DNA of 64,000 nt from Roseateles hydrophilus (GCF_026712245.1 NZ_JAPPUY010000006.1:1-64000), one strand, 5' to 3'. Shown: positions 8,447-18,814, counted from the first letter of the stretch. Translations and numbers: made by a program. Notes: generated by a model from the letters alone, not told the origin.

Positions 8447-8516
8447 GAACGGGTCTCCGTGGCGAAGCGCGCACCCTAACCGAGCCCGCGCCCCGCGGAC
8501 GCCGTTGAACTAGGGA

Positions 8517-9605
8517 TCAGACGCGGTTCAGCGACATGCCCGACGTAGCCCGCAGTCGCTCCAGCACTTTGCCGGCGATCTGGTTGAGCGGCAGCACCTC
8601 GTCGGCCGCGCCGGCCGCGATGGCCTCGCGCGGCATGCCGAAGACGACGCAACTGGCCTCGTCCTGGCAGTAGTTGTAAGAGCCAGCGTCCTTCATCACC
8701 TTCATGGCGCGGGCGCCATCGGCGCCCATGCCGGTGAGCATGATGCCGATGGCGTTCTGGCCCACCACGCGCGCGGCGGACAGGAACAGCGCCTCGACCG
8801 ATGGCTTGTGGCGGTTGATGGGGTCGCCATCCTGCACGCGGGCGATGTAGTTCGCGCCGCTGCGTTCCACCGTCAGGTGCAGGCCCCCGGGCGCGATGTA
8901 GCCGTGGCCGGGCAGGATGCGCTCGCCGTCCTGGGCTTCCTTCACGCGGATCTTGCACAGGCCGTCCAGCCGCGCCGCGTAGCTCTTGGTGAAGCCGGGC
9001 GGCATGTGCTGCGTGATGACGACGGCCGGGCTGTCGGCCGGCAGGTTGACCAGCACGTCCTTGGTGGCCTCGGTGCCGCCGGTGGAGGCGCCGATGAAGA
9101 TGAGCTTCTCGGTGGACGCGCGGCCCAGGCTCGCCATCGTCACCGGCTTGGCTGCTGCAGGCGCCGCTGCTCCGGCCGCCGGTGGCGGCGGTGCGCGGCG
9201 GATGTGGGCCTTGGCGGCGATGCGGATCTTGTCGGTGATGTCCTGCGCCAGCAATCGGATGCCGTCTGCCACGCCGATTTTGGGCTTGGCGACGAAGTCC
9301 ACCGCACCGAGTTCCAGGGCCTTCAGCGTGACCTCGGCGCCGCGCTCGGTCAACGTGGACACCATCACCACCGGCATGGGGCGCAGCCGCATCAGGCGCG
9401 ACAGGAAGTCCAGCCCGTCCATGCGTGGCATTTCTACGTCCAGCGTGATGACGTCCGGGTTCAGGTTGCGGATCATCTCGCGCGCCAGCAGGGGGTCGGC
9501 GGCCGCGCCGATGCATTCCATGTCGGTCTGGCGGTTGATGATTTCGGTGAGGATGGAGCGCACCAGCGCCGAGTCGTCCACCACCACGACCTTGGTCTTG
9601 GCCAT
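8517..9605 (-). CDS. cheB: chemotaxis response regulator methylesterase CheB
   Basis: CheB removes methyl groups from, and deamidates, chemoreceptors during adaptation. The N-terminal receiver domain (about 1-120) has acidic residues VVDDS and phosphorylatable Asp56 in [14 protein letters not shown] Pro/Ala-rich linker ([15 protein letters not shown]) leads to the CheB esterase domain with the catalytic Ser in GASTGGTEA, His in TQHMPPGFT and Asp in [10 protein letters not shown]. Length is 362 residues, normal for the family. AGGAGAG precedes the ATG. It is the last of the minus-strand cheR-cheD-cheB run, 12 bp after cheD. Confidence 0.97.
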   Translation of the reverse strand: MAKTKVVVVDDSALVRSILTEIINRQTDMECIGAAADPLLAREMIRNLNPDVITLDVEMPRMDGLDFLSRLMRLRPMPVVMVSTLTERGAEVTLKALELGAVDFVAKPKIGVADGIRLLAQDITDKIRIAAKAHIRRAPPPPAAGAAAPAAAKPVTMASLGRASTEKLIFIGASTGGTEATKDVLVNLPADSPAVVITQHMPPGFTKSYAARLDGLCKIRVKEAQDGERILPGHGYIAPGGLHLTVERSGANYIARVQDGDPINRHKPSVEALFLSAARVVGQNAIGIMLTGMGADGARAMKVMKDAGSYNYCQDEASCVVFGMPREAIAAGAADEVLPLNQIAGKVLERLRATSGMSLNRV

Positions 9606-9617
9606 GGTTGTCTCTCC

Positions 9618-10277
9618 TTAGAACAGGTCGATGGAGCCGCCGCTGCTGGCGACCGGCTGTACCTTCTGAATGGCCGCCTTGTCCTGTTGGACCAGTGCGT
9701 CCGTGTTGGTCGGGGCCAGGCGCTTCACCATGGCCTTGCCGCTGGCCGGCAGGAAGCAGACCTTGCGCGGGTAAACATCCATCACGTCCTTGGACACGAT
9801 GGGGATGCGTTCGAGCTTCAGGAAGTCGATGACGAAGTTGGTGTTGCGCTCGCCGACATTCAGCGAGTTCATGCCCGAGATCACGGCGCCACCGCCGAAG
9901 ATCTTGGCCTCCATGCGTGACTTGACGGCGCCGCGCTTCATCATCTCGTTGATCAGCAGTTCCATCGCGAACGAGCCATAGCGGCCCGAGTCGCCGTTGC
10001 CCTCGGGCAGCATGAAGTGGTTCATGCCCCCCACCTTGGCGACGCGATCCCACAGACAGGCGGCGATGCAGGAGCCCAGCGTCGTCATAACCAGCAGGTC
10101 CTCCTGGTCGACGAAGTACTCGCCGGGCAGGATCTTCACGGCTGCGTTCTTGAAGTGCGCGTCGTAGAAGAAGAACGAGGCCTCGCCCTGCTTGCGCGGC
10201 TGGGTCTTGAGTTGGTTGACCTTGGCGAGTGCGGCTGGGTTGCCGAGGGTCGATGCGGTGGCGAGAGGCGTGCTCAT
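9618..10277 (-). CDS. cheD: chemoreceptor glutamine deamidase CheD
   Basis: CheD deamidates glutamines in chemoreceptors so they can be methylated. The 219-residue protein has the catalytic Cys in TTLGSCIAACLWD, the His in GGMNHFMLPEG and Thr/Gly-rich strands such as KIFGGGAVISGMN. Its C-terminus ends in a hydrophobic SGGSIDLF. About 50 N-terminal residues precede the core, rich in Ala and charged residues, as in other Burkholderiales. It starts 3 bp after the cheR stop, so cheR, cheD and cheB form one operon. Confidence 0.95.
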   Translation of the reverse strand: MSTPLATASTLGNPAALAKVNQLKTQPRKQGEASFFFYDAHFKNAAVKILPGEYFVDQEDLLVMTTLGSCIAACLWDRVAKVGGMNHFMLPEGNGDSGRYGSFAMELLINEMMKRGAVKSRMEAKIFGGGAVISGMNSLNVGERNTNFVIDFLKLERIPIVSKDVMDVYPRKVCFLPASGKAMVKRLAPTNTDALVQQDKAAIQKVQPVASSGGSIDLF

Positions 10278-10280
10278 GGA

Positions 10281-11117
10281 TCAGACCCGTTCGTAAATCG
10301 TCTTGCCGCGCAGCTTGAACAGGTCGCGCGATTCGGTGAAGTTCTCGGAATGGCCCACAAAGAGCAGGCCGCCAGGCCGCATGACGCGGTGGATGCGCTC
10401 CAGCACCTTTCGCTGGGTGGGCGCATCGAAATAGATCATGACGTTGCGGCAGAACACCATGTGAAAGGGGTCGCCGAGCTGCCACTGCGTGTCCATCAGG
10501 TTCAGCGGCCGGAAATCCACCCAGCGCTGCAACTCGGGCTTGACGCGGATCTTGCCGGCGTTGGCACCCGTGCCGCGCATGAAGAAGTTCTTCAGCCGCG
10601 TGGCGTCCAGGCCGCGCGCGTCGGCGTTGTAGACGCCGCGCCGCGCGGTGGCCAGCACATTGGTATCGATGTCGCTGGCGACGAGCTGCACAGAGGCGCC
10701 GGCCCCCAGAGCCTCGCTGCACGTCATCAGGATGGAATAGGGCTCTTCACCGGTCGACGCCGCGCAGCACCAGATGCGCACTTGCTTGCCGACGTAGGGC
10801 TGGAGGTCATCTTTCAACGCGTGGAAGTGATGATCCTCGCGGAAGAAGGAGGTCAGGTTGGTGGTCAGGCAGTTGACGAACTCCTGCCATTCCGCCGCCG
10901 AGTTGGAGGCCTCCAGCCACTGCAGGTAGCTGGCAAAGCTGCGGTGTCCCGTCTCGCGCAGGCGCCGTGACAGTCGGCTGTAGACCATCGCATGCTTGCC
11001 GTCGTGCAGGCTGATACCGGCGTGCTTGTAGATCAGCTCGCGCACACGGTCAAAGTCGGCCTTGCTGAAGCTGAACTCGTGGTCTTCGTTGCCTTGGGCG
11101 AGGTCGGGTGCGGGCAT
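10281..11117 (-). CDS. cheR: chemotaxis protein methyltransferase CheR
   Basis: CheR methylates receptor glutamates using S-adenosylmethionine. The N-terminal helical domain reads FSKADFDRVRELIYKHAGIS; the methyltransferase domain has WCCAASTGEEPYSILM, ASDIDTNVLATARRGVY, FHMVFCRNVMIYF and RPGGLLFVGHSE. The frame is open upstream to an ATG at 11252, but conserved sequence starts only around residue 60 of that version, so the ATG at 11117 (278 residues) is taken. No clear ribosome-binding site precedes it, so the start is uncertain. It is the first gene of cheRDB and is divergent from the diguanylate cyclase. Confidence 0.94.
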   Translation of the reverse strand: MPAPDLAQGNEDHEFSFSKADFDRVRELIYKHAGISLHDGKHAMVYSRLSRRLRETGHRSFASYLQWLEASNSAAEWQEFVNCLTTNLTSFFREDHHFHALKDDLQPYVGKQVRIWCCAASTGEEPYSILMTCSEALGAGASVQLVASDIDTNVLATARRGVYNADARGLDATRLKNFFMRGTGANAGKIRVKPELQRWVDFRPLNLMDTQWQLGDPFHMVFCRNVMIYFDAPTQRKVLERIHRVMRPGGLLFVGHSENFTESRDLFKLRGKTIYERV

Positions 11118-11239
11118 GTCGTGGAGGAGTACTTGTGGGCGCTCGCAGCAGATGTGGCGGGTCAGGCCCATTCTGCACCGCAGCCCCGTCATCCTCGGGG
11201 TGGGTTCGGCCCAGCATAGTGCAAACAGTCCGAGGGAAC

Positions 11240-12064
11240 GTGCCTGTTTCACGACCTGCTGATGCCAGGGCCGCTGCTAGACTGACCGAAAGCGCATCCG
11301 CGCTGTTCCTGACCGCCCGCAACGCCTTGGAAAACCGCTCGCCCGCTCCTGCATTGATCGACGCCTGTGCGCTTGATCTGGGCCTGGCCCTGCAACTGCT
11401 CCAGCAGGCCGGGGCAATGCTGCCGGATGAGGCGCCGGGCAGCGTTGCCTGGTTGCAGGCCATCGTGGACGCCCTGTGTGATCTGTCGAGCAAGGACGCG
11501 CTGAGCGGCCTCGTGAACCGCCGCAGCTTTGAGATGGCCCTGGCGCGGGAGGCGGATCGCGTGGCGCGTGCCGGCGAGCCGGCGCTGTTGCTGATGCTGG
11601 ACATCGACCACTTCAAGGCGGTCAACGACAACCATGGCCACCAGGCCGGTGATCAGGTGATCCGCGCCGTCGCGCAGGCCGTCGTGCAGGCCGTGCGTCC
11701 TATGGATCTCGTGGCGCGCGTGGGCGGCGAGGAGTTCGCCATCATCCTGCCCAACTGCGCCACACATGTGGGCGTGCTCGTCGCCGAGCGGGTGCGCGAG
11801 CGGGTGTCCCAGTTGGCCATCGAGGTCAGCCCAGGCCAGGTGCTGGGCGTCACGGTCAGCCTGGGAGGGGCTTTCGCACCGCCCTGGGTGCGCTCATCCC
11901 CGCTGCTGTGGACGGAGCGGGCCGACCGCCAGCTCTACCGAGCCAAGGCTGAGGGCCGCAACCGCGCCTGCCTTGAACCCCAGGTCGATTCTCTGGTCAG
12001 TGCCGAAGAAAAGGGCATGTTGTTCGCCTCCCCCATTCTTGAAATGCAACAGGACCTGCCATGA
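11240..12064 (+). CDS. diguanylate cyclase (GGDEF domain)
   Basis: The protein should make cyclic di-GMP. The GGDEF domain spans about residues 82-245 and has LLMLDIDHFKAVNDNHGHQA and an intact active-site GGEEF at 162-166. An RxxD product-inhibition site (RPMD, 153-156) lies five residues ahead. The N-terminal 80 residues are helical, without a recognised sensor domain, and no membrane span is seen. Start: the GTG at 11240, with CGAGGGA just upstream; a longer reading from 11108 looks non-native. The stop overlaps the ATG of the FlhG-like gene, coupling the two. The trigger signal is unknown. Confidence 0.88.
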   Translation: MPVSRPADARAAARLTESASALFLTARNALENRSPAPALIDACALDLGLALQLLQQAGAMLPDEAPGSVAWLQAIVDALCDLSSKDALSGLVNRRSFEMALAREADRVARAGEPALLLMLDIDHFKAVNDNHGHQAGDQVIRAVAQAVVQAVRPMDLVARVGGEEFAIILPNCATHVGVLVAERVRERVSQLAIEVSPGQVLGVTVSLGGAFAPPWVRSSPLLWTERADRQLYRAKAEGRNRACLEPQVDSLVSAEEKGMLFASPILEMQQDLP

Positions 12065-12858
12065 GCACGAACACCGATCCTGCTGCTGTACGCCCGCCGC
12101 GCGCCGGCGCCCGTACGCTGGCTGTGACCAGCGGCAAGGGAGGCGTGGGCAAGACCTTCGTCACCGCCAACCTGGCGGCGGCGCTGGCCGCGCGCGGCCA
12201 GAAGGTGCTGGTGCTGGATGCCGACCTCGGCCTGGCCAACCTCGACGTGGTGCTGAACCTGCACCCCAAGCTGACGCTGCATGACGTCTTCACCGAGAAG
12301 GCCACGCTGGAGCAGGCCATCCTGCCCGCGCCTGGCGGCTTCAGTGTGTTGCTGGCCGGCTCGGGCATGGTGGAGTACTCGCGCCTCACGCCCGAGGTGC
12401 GCGACAAACTGCTGCACATCATCGACCTCGTGAAGCCGCGCTTTGACTGGGTGCTGCTCGACACCGGTGCAGGCATCTCCGATGTGGTGCTGTTCGCGAT
12501 CTCGCTCGCGGCGGACGTCCTCGTGGTCGCCACGCCCGAGCCCACGTCCCTGACGGACGCATACGCCACCATCAAGGTGCTTGCCACCCAGCAGGAGCGC
12601 CGCCATGTGGGCCTGCTGGTTAACCAGGCCAACCGCGTGGGCGAGGGCAAGCTGATCTGCGGCCAGTTGCAGCAGGTGCTGCAGCGCTTTGTCGGGCCGG
12701 CGCCCGGGCAGGGGTTCAAGCTGGAATTGCTGGGCGAGGTGCGGGCCGATCCAGCCGTGCGCCAAGCAGTGCTCAAGCGCCAGCTGATGCTCGAGAACTA
12801 CCCGGGCTGCGACGCTGCGCAGGCCATCAAGGCCCTGGCCACCAAGCTCCTTGGCTGA
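12061..12858 (+). CDS. FlhG/MinD-like P-loop ATPase
   Basis: A 265-residue ParA/MinD-family ATPase. Residues 21-36 hold the deviant Walker A (VTSGKGGVGKT), followed by VLDADLGLANLDVVLNLHP, the Walker B-like VLLDTGAGIS and the adenine-loop region. The closest described group by style is FlhG/FleN (YlxH), which sets flagellar number and place. No membrane-targeting amphipathic C-terminal helix of MinD type is obvious. Chemotaxis genes lie next door, in keeping with a polar motility role, but no flagellar gene is in the window, so the symbol is withheld. It overlaps the cyclase by four bases and the haemoglobin start by eight. Confidence 0.82.
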   Translation: MSTNTDPAAVRPPRAGARTLAVTSGKGGVGKTFVTANLAAALAARGQKVLVLDADLGLANLDVVLNLHPKLTLHDVFTEKATLEQAILPAPGGFSVLLAGSGMVEYSRLTPEVRDKLLHIIDLVKPRFDWVLLDTGAGISDVVLFAISLAADVLVVATPEPTSLTDAYATIKVLATQQERRHVGLLVNQANRVGEGKLICGQLQQVLQRFVGPAPGQGFKLELLGEVRADPAVRQAVLKRQLMLENYPGCDAAQAIKALATKLLG

Positions 12859-13246
12859 CGCGCAACCGACCACGGCGTTCGAGTGGCTGGGCGGCGAGGG
12901 CCGCGTGCGCGAACTCGTCGACCGCTTCTACGATCTGATGGACCTCGAGCCTGCCTACGCGCGCTTGCGTGCGGCGCATGGCGATTCGCTGGACACAGCG
13001 CGCGACAAGCTGTTCTGGTTCCTGTGCGGCTGGCTGGGTGGGCCCGATCACTACATCAGCCGTTTTGGCCACCCGCGGCTGCGGGCCCGTCACCTGCCGT
13101 TTCGCATCGGCATTGCCGAGCGCGATGAATGGGTCGCCTGCATGAGCCAGGCCATGCAGGAGATCGACGTGGACCCGGCCTTGCGTGAGCGCTTGGCGGA
13201 GTCCTTCGCCGGCACGGCCGACTGGATGCGCAACGTCGGCGGCTGA
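12851..13246 (+). CDS. group II truncated haemoglobin
   Basis: A 131-residue 2-on-2 globin that would bind O2 or NO in the cytoplasm. Visible are RELVDRFYDLMD (B helix with Tyr), the group II stretch FLCGWLGGPDHYISRFGHPRLRARH with the proximal His, and ERDEWVACM with the conserved Trp of group II. The start is a TTG at 12851 lying within the end of the ATPase gene; no ATG or GTG fits ahead of the first helix. The tight junction suggests cotranscription with the cyclase and ATPase. A role in oxygen or NO protection is inference. Confidence 0.88.
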   Translation: MADAQPTTAFEWLGGEGRVRELVDRFYDLMDLEPAYARLRAAHGDSLDTARDKLFWFLCGWLGGPDHYISRFGHPRLRARHLPFRIGIAERDEWVACMSQAMQEIDVDPALRERLAESFAGTADWMRNVGG

Positions 13247-13285
13247 CGCGCTGGAGTGCACCGGCCGCCAACGGCTTGCGCTTGA

Positions 13286-13942
13286 TCAGTCGACGCGGAA
13301 CGCGAAGTCCTGCTGGAACATCGCGTCGCCCTGGCACGCATAGCCGGCCAGCGCTGACTCCACCGAGCGCTGCAACGCGCGCCGCGTCTTGCCGTCGAGC
13401 ACGCCTTGCGTGACGCGCACATCGGCGCCGACGACGCGGCCGCCGCGAACGGTGGCGACGACCTGCAGCACCGCCTCGCCAGTCCAGCTGATCGCTGGCA
13501 CCTCCGGCCTGGGCATCACGGAGCACACCGCCCCGGGCGCCTGCACCTGGGGCCGGGCAACGGCCGGCTGGGCCGGGGGCAGGCCTTGCGCAGGCATGGG
13601 GCGTGCAGGTGTCGGGGTGGCCTCGGCAGGCGCCACGACGGCGCTGGGCGCGGCCGACTCCTGCGGCGCGACGATGTCGACCACCGGCGGTTGCAGCTGG
13701 ATCACGGGCACGTCGCGCAGCAGCGGCTGGTCGGCGCGCAGCGGCTCGGGCCTGGGCAGTTCGGGCGCTGCCTCGGGCGGCAGTGGCTTGAGCACGATGT
13801 TGCCGGGCGGCTTGGGCTCTGGGCGTACGAGGCCTGCGCTCAGCGCATAGATGCCGGCCAGGTGCAGCGCCAGCACCAGCCCGATGCCCAGGTAACTCCT
13901 GGGCTGCGGCGCACGGTGGGTTAGGGCGTGGGACGGGCTCAT
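13286..13942 (-). CDS. TonB-like energy transducer, C-terminal domain protein
   Basis: A 218-residue inner-membrane protein with TonB architecture. A cytoplasmic N-terminus of about 15 residues is followed by one membrane helix (about 17-37) and a long Pro-rich periplasmic spacer (about 40-135: PKPPGNIVLKPLPPEAAPE, PARPMPAQGLPPAQPAVARP). The C-terminal domain of about 75 residues (ISWTGEAVLQVVATVRGGRV) has a TonB fold pattern but is divergent. It carries Cys residues at about 139 and 204 that could form a disulphide. AGAGGAGAG precedes the ATG. No exbB/exbD or receptor is adjacent, so its partner is unknown. Confidence 0.68.
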   Translation of the reverse strand: MSPSHALTHRAPQPRSYLGIGLVLALHLAGIYALSAGLVRPEPKPPGNIVLKPLPPEAAPELPRPEPLRADQPLLRDVPVIQLQPPVVDIVAPQESAAPSAVVAPAEATPTPARPMPAQGLPPAQPAVARPQVQAPGAVCSVMPRPEVPAISWTGEAVLQVVATVRGGRVVGADVRVTQGVLDGKTRRALQRSVESALAGYACQGDAMFQQDFAFRVD

Positions 13943-14092
13943 GGACTCTCCTCTCGACGGTGGGGAAACCAGTGGTCGCGCGTGGCGCCTCGTGCCCAGG
14001 CTACTGCGGCCTAACGGCGCGGGTCAATGGCGTCGCGCCCCGTGTCGGCCGCGCAACGTGAGGTGGCGGCGGGCCCGGGCGTCAGTGCTGTG

Positions 14093-14737
14093 TCAGGCGC
14101 TGCCCGACAGCAGCACGATGAGGGCGCCCGCGCCGCCATCGCAGGCGCGCGCCTGAACGAAGGCCAGTACCTCGTTCTTCTGCACCAGCCAGCGCCGCAC
14201 GCGGCCCTTGAGCACCGGCTCGCGCCCAGGCGAGCCGTGGCCCTTGCCATGCACGACACGCACGCAGCGCAGGCCGCGACGCGCCGCGTCATGGATGAAG
14301 AGACTCAGCGCCTCGCGCGCGCCGTCGCGCCGCAGGCCGTGCAGGTCCAGCTGCGCCTGCAGCGCCCAGTGGCCGCGGCGCAGCTTGCGCACCACCTCCA
14401 GGCTGATGCCCTCGCGGCGGAAGGACAGCGTTTCGTCGGTTTCCAGCAGGCTCTCGATGTCGATCTCGTCCGACAGTGCCTGCAGCAGCACGGCGCGCTC
14501 GTCGGCTTCGCGCTGGCGCGGCTCGGGCGCGGGTTGCGCCACATCGTGCAGCACGCGGTCGACGCGGCGCAGGGGCGTTACCGGCCCGACGCTGAGTTCG
14601 AAGACGCGGCGCTCCTGCTCGGCCAGCCGCAAGGCCGCCGCCACGCGCTCGCGCTCGGCTTCCGCGGCCAGGCGCGCGGCGGCCAGTTCGCGGGCCAGCG
14701 GTTTCAGGTCGGCCAGGCTGCGGGCGACGCGGCTCAC
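14093..14737 (-). CDS. Smr/MutS2-family endonuclease-domain protein
   Basis: A 214-residue protein ending in an Smr domain, a nuclease-type fold found in MutS2 and in stand-alone proteins. The domain occupies about residues 130-210, with [15 protein letters not shown] and the HGKGHGS motif. The N-terminal 60 residues are a charged helix rich in Ala, Arg and Glu ([22 protein letters not shown]) and may be coiled. A DNA or RNA cleavage role is known for some relatives; the substrate here is not known. Its start overlaps the radC stop by four bases, so it is made together with radC. Confidence 0.88.
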   Translation of the reverse strand: MSRVARSLADLKPLARELAAARLAAEAERERVAAALRLAEQERRVFELSVGPVTPLRRVDRVLHDVAQPAPEPRQREADERAVLLQALSDEIDIESLLETDETLSFRREGISLEVVRKLRRGHWALQAQLDLHGLRRDGAREALSLFIHDAARRGLRCVRVVHGKGHGSPGREPVLKGRVRRWLVQKNEVLAFVQARACDGGAGALIVLLSGSA

Positions 14738-15408
14738 AGCAGACCCCGCTCGGCGAACGACAGTACCTCGCCCGCGCCGACGATGAAGTGGTCGACCACC
14801 CGCACATCCACCAGCGCGAGCGCCTGCGCGAGGTGGCGCGTCAGCGACTCGTCGGCGCGCGAGGGCTCCGCCACGCCGCTGGGGTGGTTGTGCGCCAGCA
14901 CGACGGCGGCAGCGCCCAGCGCCAGCGCGCGCTTGACGACCTCGCGTGGATGCACCGTCGTGGCCGTCAGCGTGCCGTGGAACAGCGTCTCCATCGCAAT
15001 GAGGCGCAGTTGCGCATCCAGGAACAGCACGGCGAACACCTCCTGCCCCAGGCCGCCCAGGTGCAGACGCAGGTAGGTCTTCACGGTGTCGACGTCGTTC
15101 ATTGCCGGCTTCTCGGCCAGGCGCTGGTTCAGCGACCGCCGCGCAATTTCCAGCACGGCGGCGATCTCTGCCCGCTTGGCGGGCCCCAGGCCCTTGACCT
15201 TGCCCAGGTCCTGGACGCTGGCCGCCAACAGCCCCGCCCAGCCGCCGAAACGGTCCAGCAGGCTCTGCGCCAGCTGCAGCACGGGCATGCCCTTGAGCCC
15301 CGTGCGCAGCAGCAGCGCCAGCAGTTCGGCGTCTGCCAGCGCAGCCGGGCCGCGAGCGAGCAGCTTCTCGCGCGGACGGGCATCAGGGGGCAGGTGGGTC
15401 AGCGACAT
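14734..15408 (-). CDS. radC: RadC family JAB/MPN metalloprotein
   Basis: RadC proteins carry an HhH-like N-terminal region and a JAB/MPN metal-binding domain; despite the name, a role in DNA repair is doubtful. This 224-residue copy has [20 protein letters not shown] at the N-terminus, the helix-hairpin-helix region [19 protein letters not shown], and the JAMM motif [18 protein letters not shown] with the expected His, His and Asp. It is of normal length. It runs divergent from the FKBP-type isomerase, with 39 bp between the start codons, and overlaps the Smr gene. Confidence 0.94.
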   Translation of the reverse strand: MSLTHLPPDARPREKLLARGPAALADAELLALLLRTGLKGMPVLQLAQSLLDRFGGWAGLLAASVQDLGKVKGLGPAKRAEIAAVLEIARRSLNQRLAEKPAMNDVDTVKTYLRLHLGGLGQEVFAVLFLDAQLRLIAMETLFHGTLTATTVHPREVVKRALALGAAAVVLAHNHPSGVAEPSRADESLTRHLAQALALVDVRVVDHFIVGAGEVLSFAERGLL

Positions 15409-15447
15409 AAAATCGGCCGCAGTCTAGCCAAGCGTCCCTTCTCTCGC

Positions 15448-15891
15448 ATGAACCCCATCCAGGCCGGGTCCTTTCTGACCCTGCATTACCGGCTCACGGG
15501 CCCGGACGGTGCCGACATCGTCAACACCTTTGACGACAAGCCCGCCACCTTGTCGCTCGGCGCCGGCCAGCTGGCGCCTGCCATCGAGGCGCGCCTGATC
15601 GGCCTGCCGGAGGGCGCGCACGAAACCTTCCAGCTTGCGGCTGGCGAAGCCTTCGGCGAGCGCAACCCCGAGCTGTTGCAGCGCGTGAAGCTCACGCTGC
15701 TGCGCCAGCTGGGCGACCCGGACGAGATTTACAACGTCGGCGACGTCGTGCAGTTCCCCGGCCCGGACGGGCAGGGCGGCTATGCCGGCGTCGTGCGCGA
15801 ACTGGGCGACGAGTCGCTGCTGTTCGACTTCAACCATCCTCTCGCCGGTCAGTCGGTGAGCTTCGAAGTGCAAGTGATCGGCGTGCTGTGA
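15448..15891 (+). CDS. FKBP-type peptidyl-prolyl isomerase, SlpA-like
   Basis: A 147-residue cytoplasmic prolyl isomerase of the SlpA/FkpB type. The FKBP half-barrel has [21 protein letters not shown] at its start and [18 protein letters not shown] around the active cleft, interrupted by the IF insert with [15 protein letters not shown]. The sequence [19 protein letters not shown] and [19 protein letters not shown] closes the fold. The ATG at 15448 is preferred to upstream starts, since the frame before it is the antisense of radC. Its stop shares TGATG with ispH; the slpA-ispH pairing is conserved in proteobacteria. Confidence 0.93.
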   Translation: MNPIQAGSFLTLHYRLTGPDGADIVNTFDDKPATLSLGAGQLAPAIEARLIGLPEGAHETFQLAAGEAFGERNPELLQRVKLTLLRQLGDPDEIYNVGDVVQFPGPDGQGGYAGVVRELGDESLLFDFNHPLAGQSVSFEVQVIGVL

Positions 15892-16868
15892 TGAACCCTG
15901 CTGTGCAACCCCAGGAAGTGCTGCTGGCCGAGCCGCGGGGCTTCTGCGCCGGCGTGGATCGGGCCATCGAGATCGTCGAGCGGGCGCTGGTCAAGTTCGG
16001 CGCGCCCATCTACGTGCGCCACGAGATCGTGCACAACACCTATGTCGTCAACGACCTGAAGTCGCGCGGCGCGATCTTCATCGAGGACCTGGCCGAGGTG
16101 CCGGCGGGCGCCACGCTGGTGTTCAGCGCGCACGGCGTCAGCCAGGAGGTGCGCCGCGAGGCCACCGCGCGCGGGTTCCAGATTTTTGACGCGACCTGTC
16201 CCTTGGTGACCAAGGTCCATGTCGAGGTGGCCAAGCTGCACCGCGAGGGCTACGAGTTCATCATGATCGGCCACAAGGGGCACCCCGAGGTCGAGGGCAC
16301 GATGGGGCAACTGTCCGACGGCATCTTCCTGGTGGAAGAGGTCGAGGACGTCGCCAAGGTCGTCGTCAAGGACCAGAGCAAGCTGGCGGTGGTCACGCAA
16401 ACCACGCTCAGCGTGGACGATGCGGCCGACATCCTGGCGGAGGTCAAGCGCGTGTTCCCGCAGGTGCGCGAGCCCAAGCAGCAGGACATCTGCTATGCCA
16501 CGCAGAACCGCCAGGATGCCGTCAAGGTGCTGGCACCGCAGGTGGATGTGGTCATCGTGGTGGGCAGCCCGACAAGCTCCAACAGCAACCGGCTGCGTGA
16601 GTTGGCTGAACGGCTGGGCACGCCGGGCTACATGGTCGATGCCGCCGAAGACCTGCAGCCCGAATGGCTGGCGGGCCGCGCGCGCGTCGGGCTGACCGCT
16701 GGCGCCTCGGCGCCGGATGTGTTGGTGCAGGCCGTCATCGACCGCCTGCGTGCCTTGGGCGCGACAACCGTTCGCAGCCTGCCCGGTGTGGAGGAGCATG
16801 TGCGCTTCCCGCTGCCCATGGGCCTGGGCGACAAATCCATGGCCGAGGTCAGCGCGTCTCGATCTTGA
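15891..16868 (+). CDS. ispH: 4-hydroxy-3-methylbut-2-enyl diphosphate reductase
   Basis: IspH makes IPP and DMAPP in the last step of the MEP isoprenoid pathway and holds an iron-sulfur cluster. The three cluster cysteines are in [27 protein letters not shown] and [11 protein letters not shown]. The HGVS motif, the conserved [15 protein letters not shown] and TTLSVDD stretch are present. Length is 325 residues, usual for proteobacteria. The start is the ATG at 15891; a GTG one codon earlier is possible. It overlaps the isomerase stop by one base, indicating coupled translation. Confidence 0.97.
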   Translation: MNPAVQPQEVLLAEPRGFCAGVDRAIEIVERALVKFGAPIYVRHEIVHNTYVVNDLKSRGAIFIEDLAEVPAGATLVFSAHGVSQEVRREATARGFQIFDATCPLVTKVHVEVAKLHREGYEFIMIGHKGHPEVEGTMGQLSDGIFLVEEVEDVAKVVVKDQSKLAVVTQTTLSVDDAADILAEVKRVFPQVREPKQQDICYATQNRQDAVKVLAPQVDVVIVVGSPTSSNSNRLRELAERLGTPGYMVDAAEDLQPEWLAGRARVGLTAGASAPDVLVQAVIDRLRALGATTVRSLPGVEEHVRFPLPMGLGDKSMAEVSASRS

Positions 16869-16890
16869 AGCCGGTGCCTCACTGCATCCG

Positions 16891-16916
16891 GCGGCGCCTG
16901 ACATCGGCGCCGCTTT
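16891..16916 (+). terminator. possible terminator after ispH
   Basis: An 8-bp perfect GC stem (GCGGCGCC at 16891-16898 with GGCGCCGC at 16906-16913) is followed by only three T residues. It lies 22 bases after ispH and 24 bases before serS, so it could separate the two, but the short T run makes it weak. Confidence 0.5.
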
Positions 16917-16930
16917 CGTATTCGATTTGA

Positions 16931-18235
<1,305 letters not shown>

Positions 18236-18261
18236 TTTGCAGCAAGGGCGAAAAAGCTGGC

Positions 18262-18267
18262 TATAAT
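18262..18267 (+). promoter_or_regulatory. -10 element of the tRNA-Ser promoter
   Basis: A perfect TATAAT lies 31 bases upstream of the tRNA. A transcript starting near 18274 would give a leader of about 24 bases. The -35 region is weak (TTGCAG about 19 bases upstream), overlapping the serS end. Confidence 0.7.
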
Positions 18268-18297
18268 GGTCGGCTTCGCACCAAGCGCACCGAATCA

Positions 18298-18386
<89 letters not shown>

Positions 18387-18392
18387 AGAACA

Positions 18393-18424
18393 GCCCGCCG
18401 GCAAACCCGGCGGGCTTTTTCTTT
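18393..18424 (+). terminator. intrinsic terminator of tRNA-Ser
   Basis: A perfect 9-bp stem (GCCCGCCGG with CCGGCGGGC) with a CAAAC loop is followed by TTTTTCTTTT. It starts 6 bases after the tRNA CCA. Confidence 0.92.
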
Positions 18425-18433
18425 TCCGGGCGT

Positions 18434-18814
18434 TCAGCGACGGTGCTGTTGCAGGTCGACGTCGATCTTCACCGGCTTGGTGTCGGTGTTGGTCCACATC
18501 CAGCAGTGCGCGGGCTCGGCGTCAAAGACTTGCACGCCCTGCGCCCTGGCGGCCCGCTCCAGCCTTGCCGGATACACCACGTCCTTGCCCTGGTGGACAT
18601 GGATGTTGAACGGCAGCGGCGCGCCGGCCTCGAAAGTCCAGGCCACGTGGGCACCCCGCGGCAGCTTGCCGCACACCTCCAGTAATTCCCGTGGCGCCAG
18701 CGTCGCCGTGTGCGTGAAACGGCCCTCGGCCGTCCAGGCGATGTCGACGACCTGGGCGGCCGCTGCCGCGGTGCCGCAGGTGGCCAGGCACAGCAGGGCG
18801 AGCACCGCCCTCAC
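18434..18814 (-). CDS. exported protein of unknown function in copper module
   Basis: I do not recognise a named family. The 126-residue product has a signal peptide (about 1-20, MRAVLALLCLATCGTAAAAA). The mature part contains GRFTHTATLAPRELLEVCGK, a beta-type AWTFEAGAPLPFNIHVHQG stretch and a C-terminal HCWMWTNTDTKPVKIDVDL. The His, Cys, Met and Trp residues (HVHQG; AHCWMW) could bind copper, and the strands look cupredoxin-like, but this is inference. It is the last gene of the run that starts at 23095 and overlaps the CusF-like gene by four bases. Confidence 0.75.
   Translation of the reverse strand: MRAVLALLCLATCGTAAAAAQVVDIAWTAEGRFTHTATLAPRELLEVCGKLPRGAHVAWTFEAGAPLPFNIHVHQGKDVVYPARLERAARAQGVQVFDAEPAHCWMWTNTDTKPVKIDVDLQQHRR

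Noticed and set aside
8476-10722. Long open frame on the minus strand spanning cheB, cheD and part of cheR (about 750 codons)
   Set aside because: It reads the same strand in another phase; the three chemotaxis genes are certain and the frame has only Arg/Gly/Ala-rich low-complexity sequence.
12061-12858. Calling this gene minD
   Set aside because: No minC or minE is adjacent and no MinD-type membrane-targeting helix is obvious; the FlhG-like style and the chemotaxis neighbours fit better.
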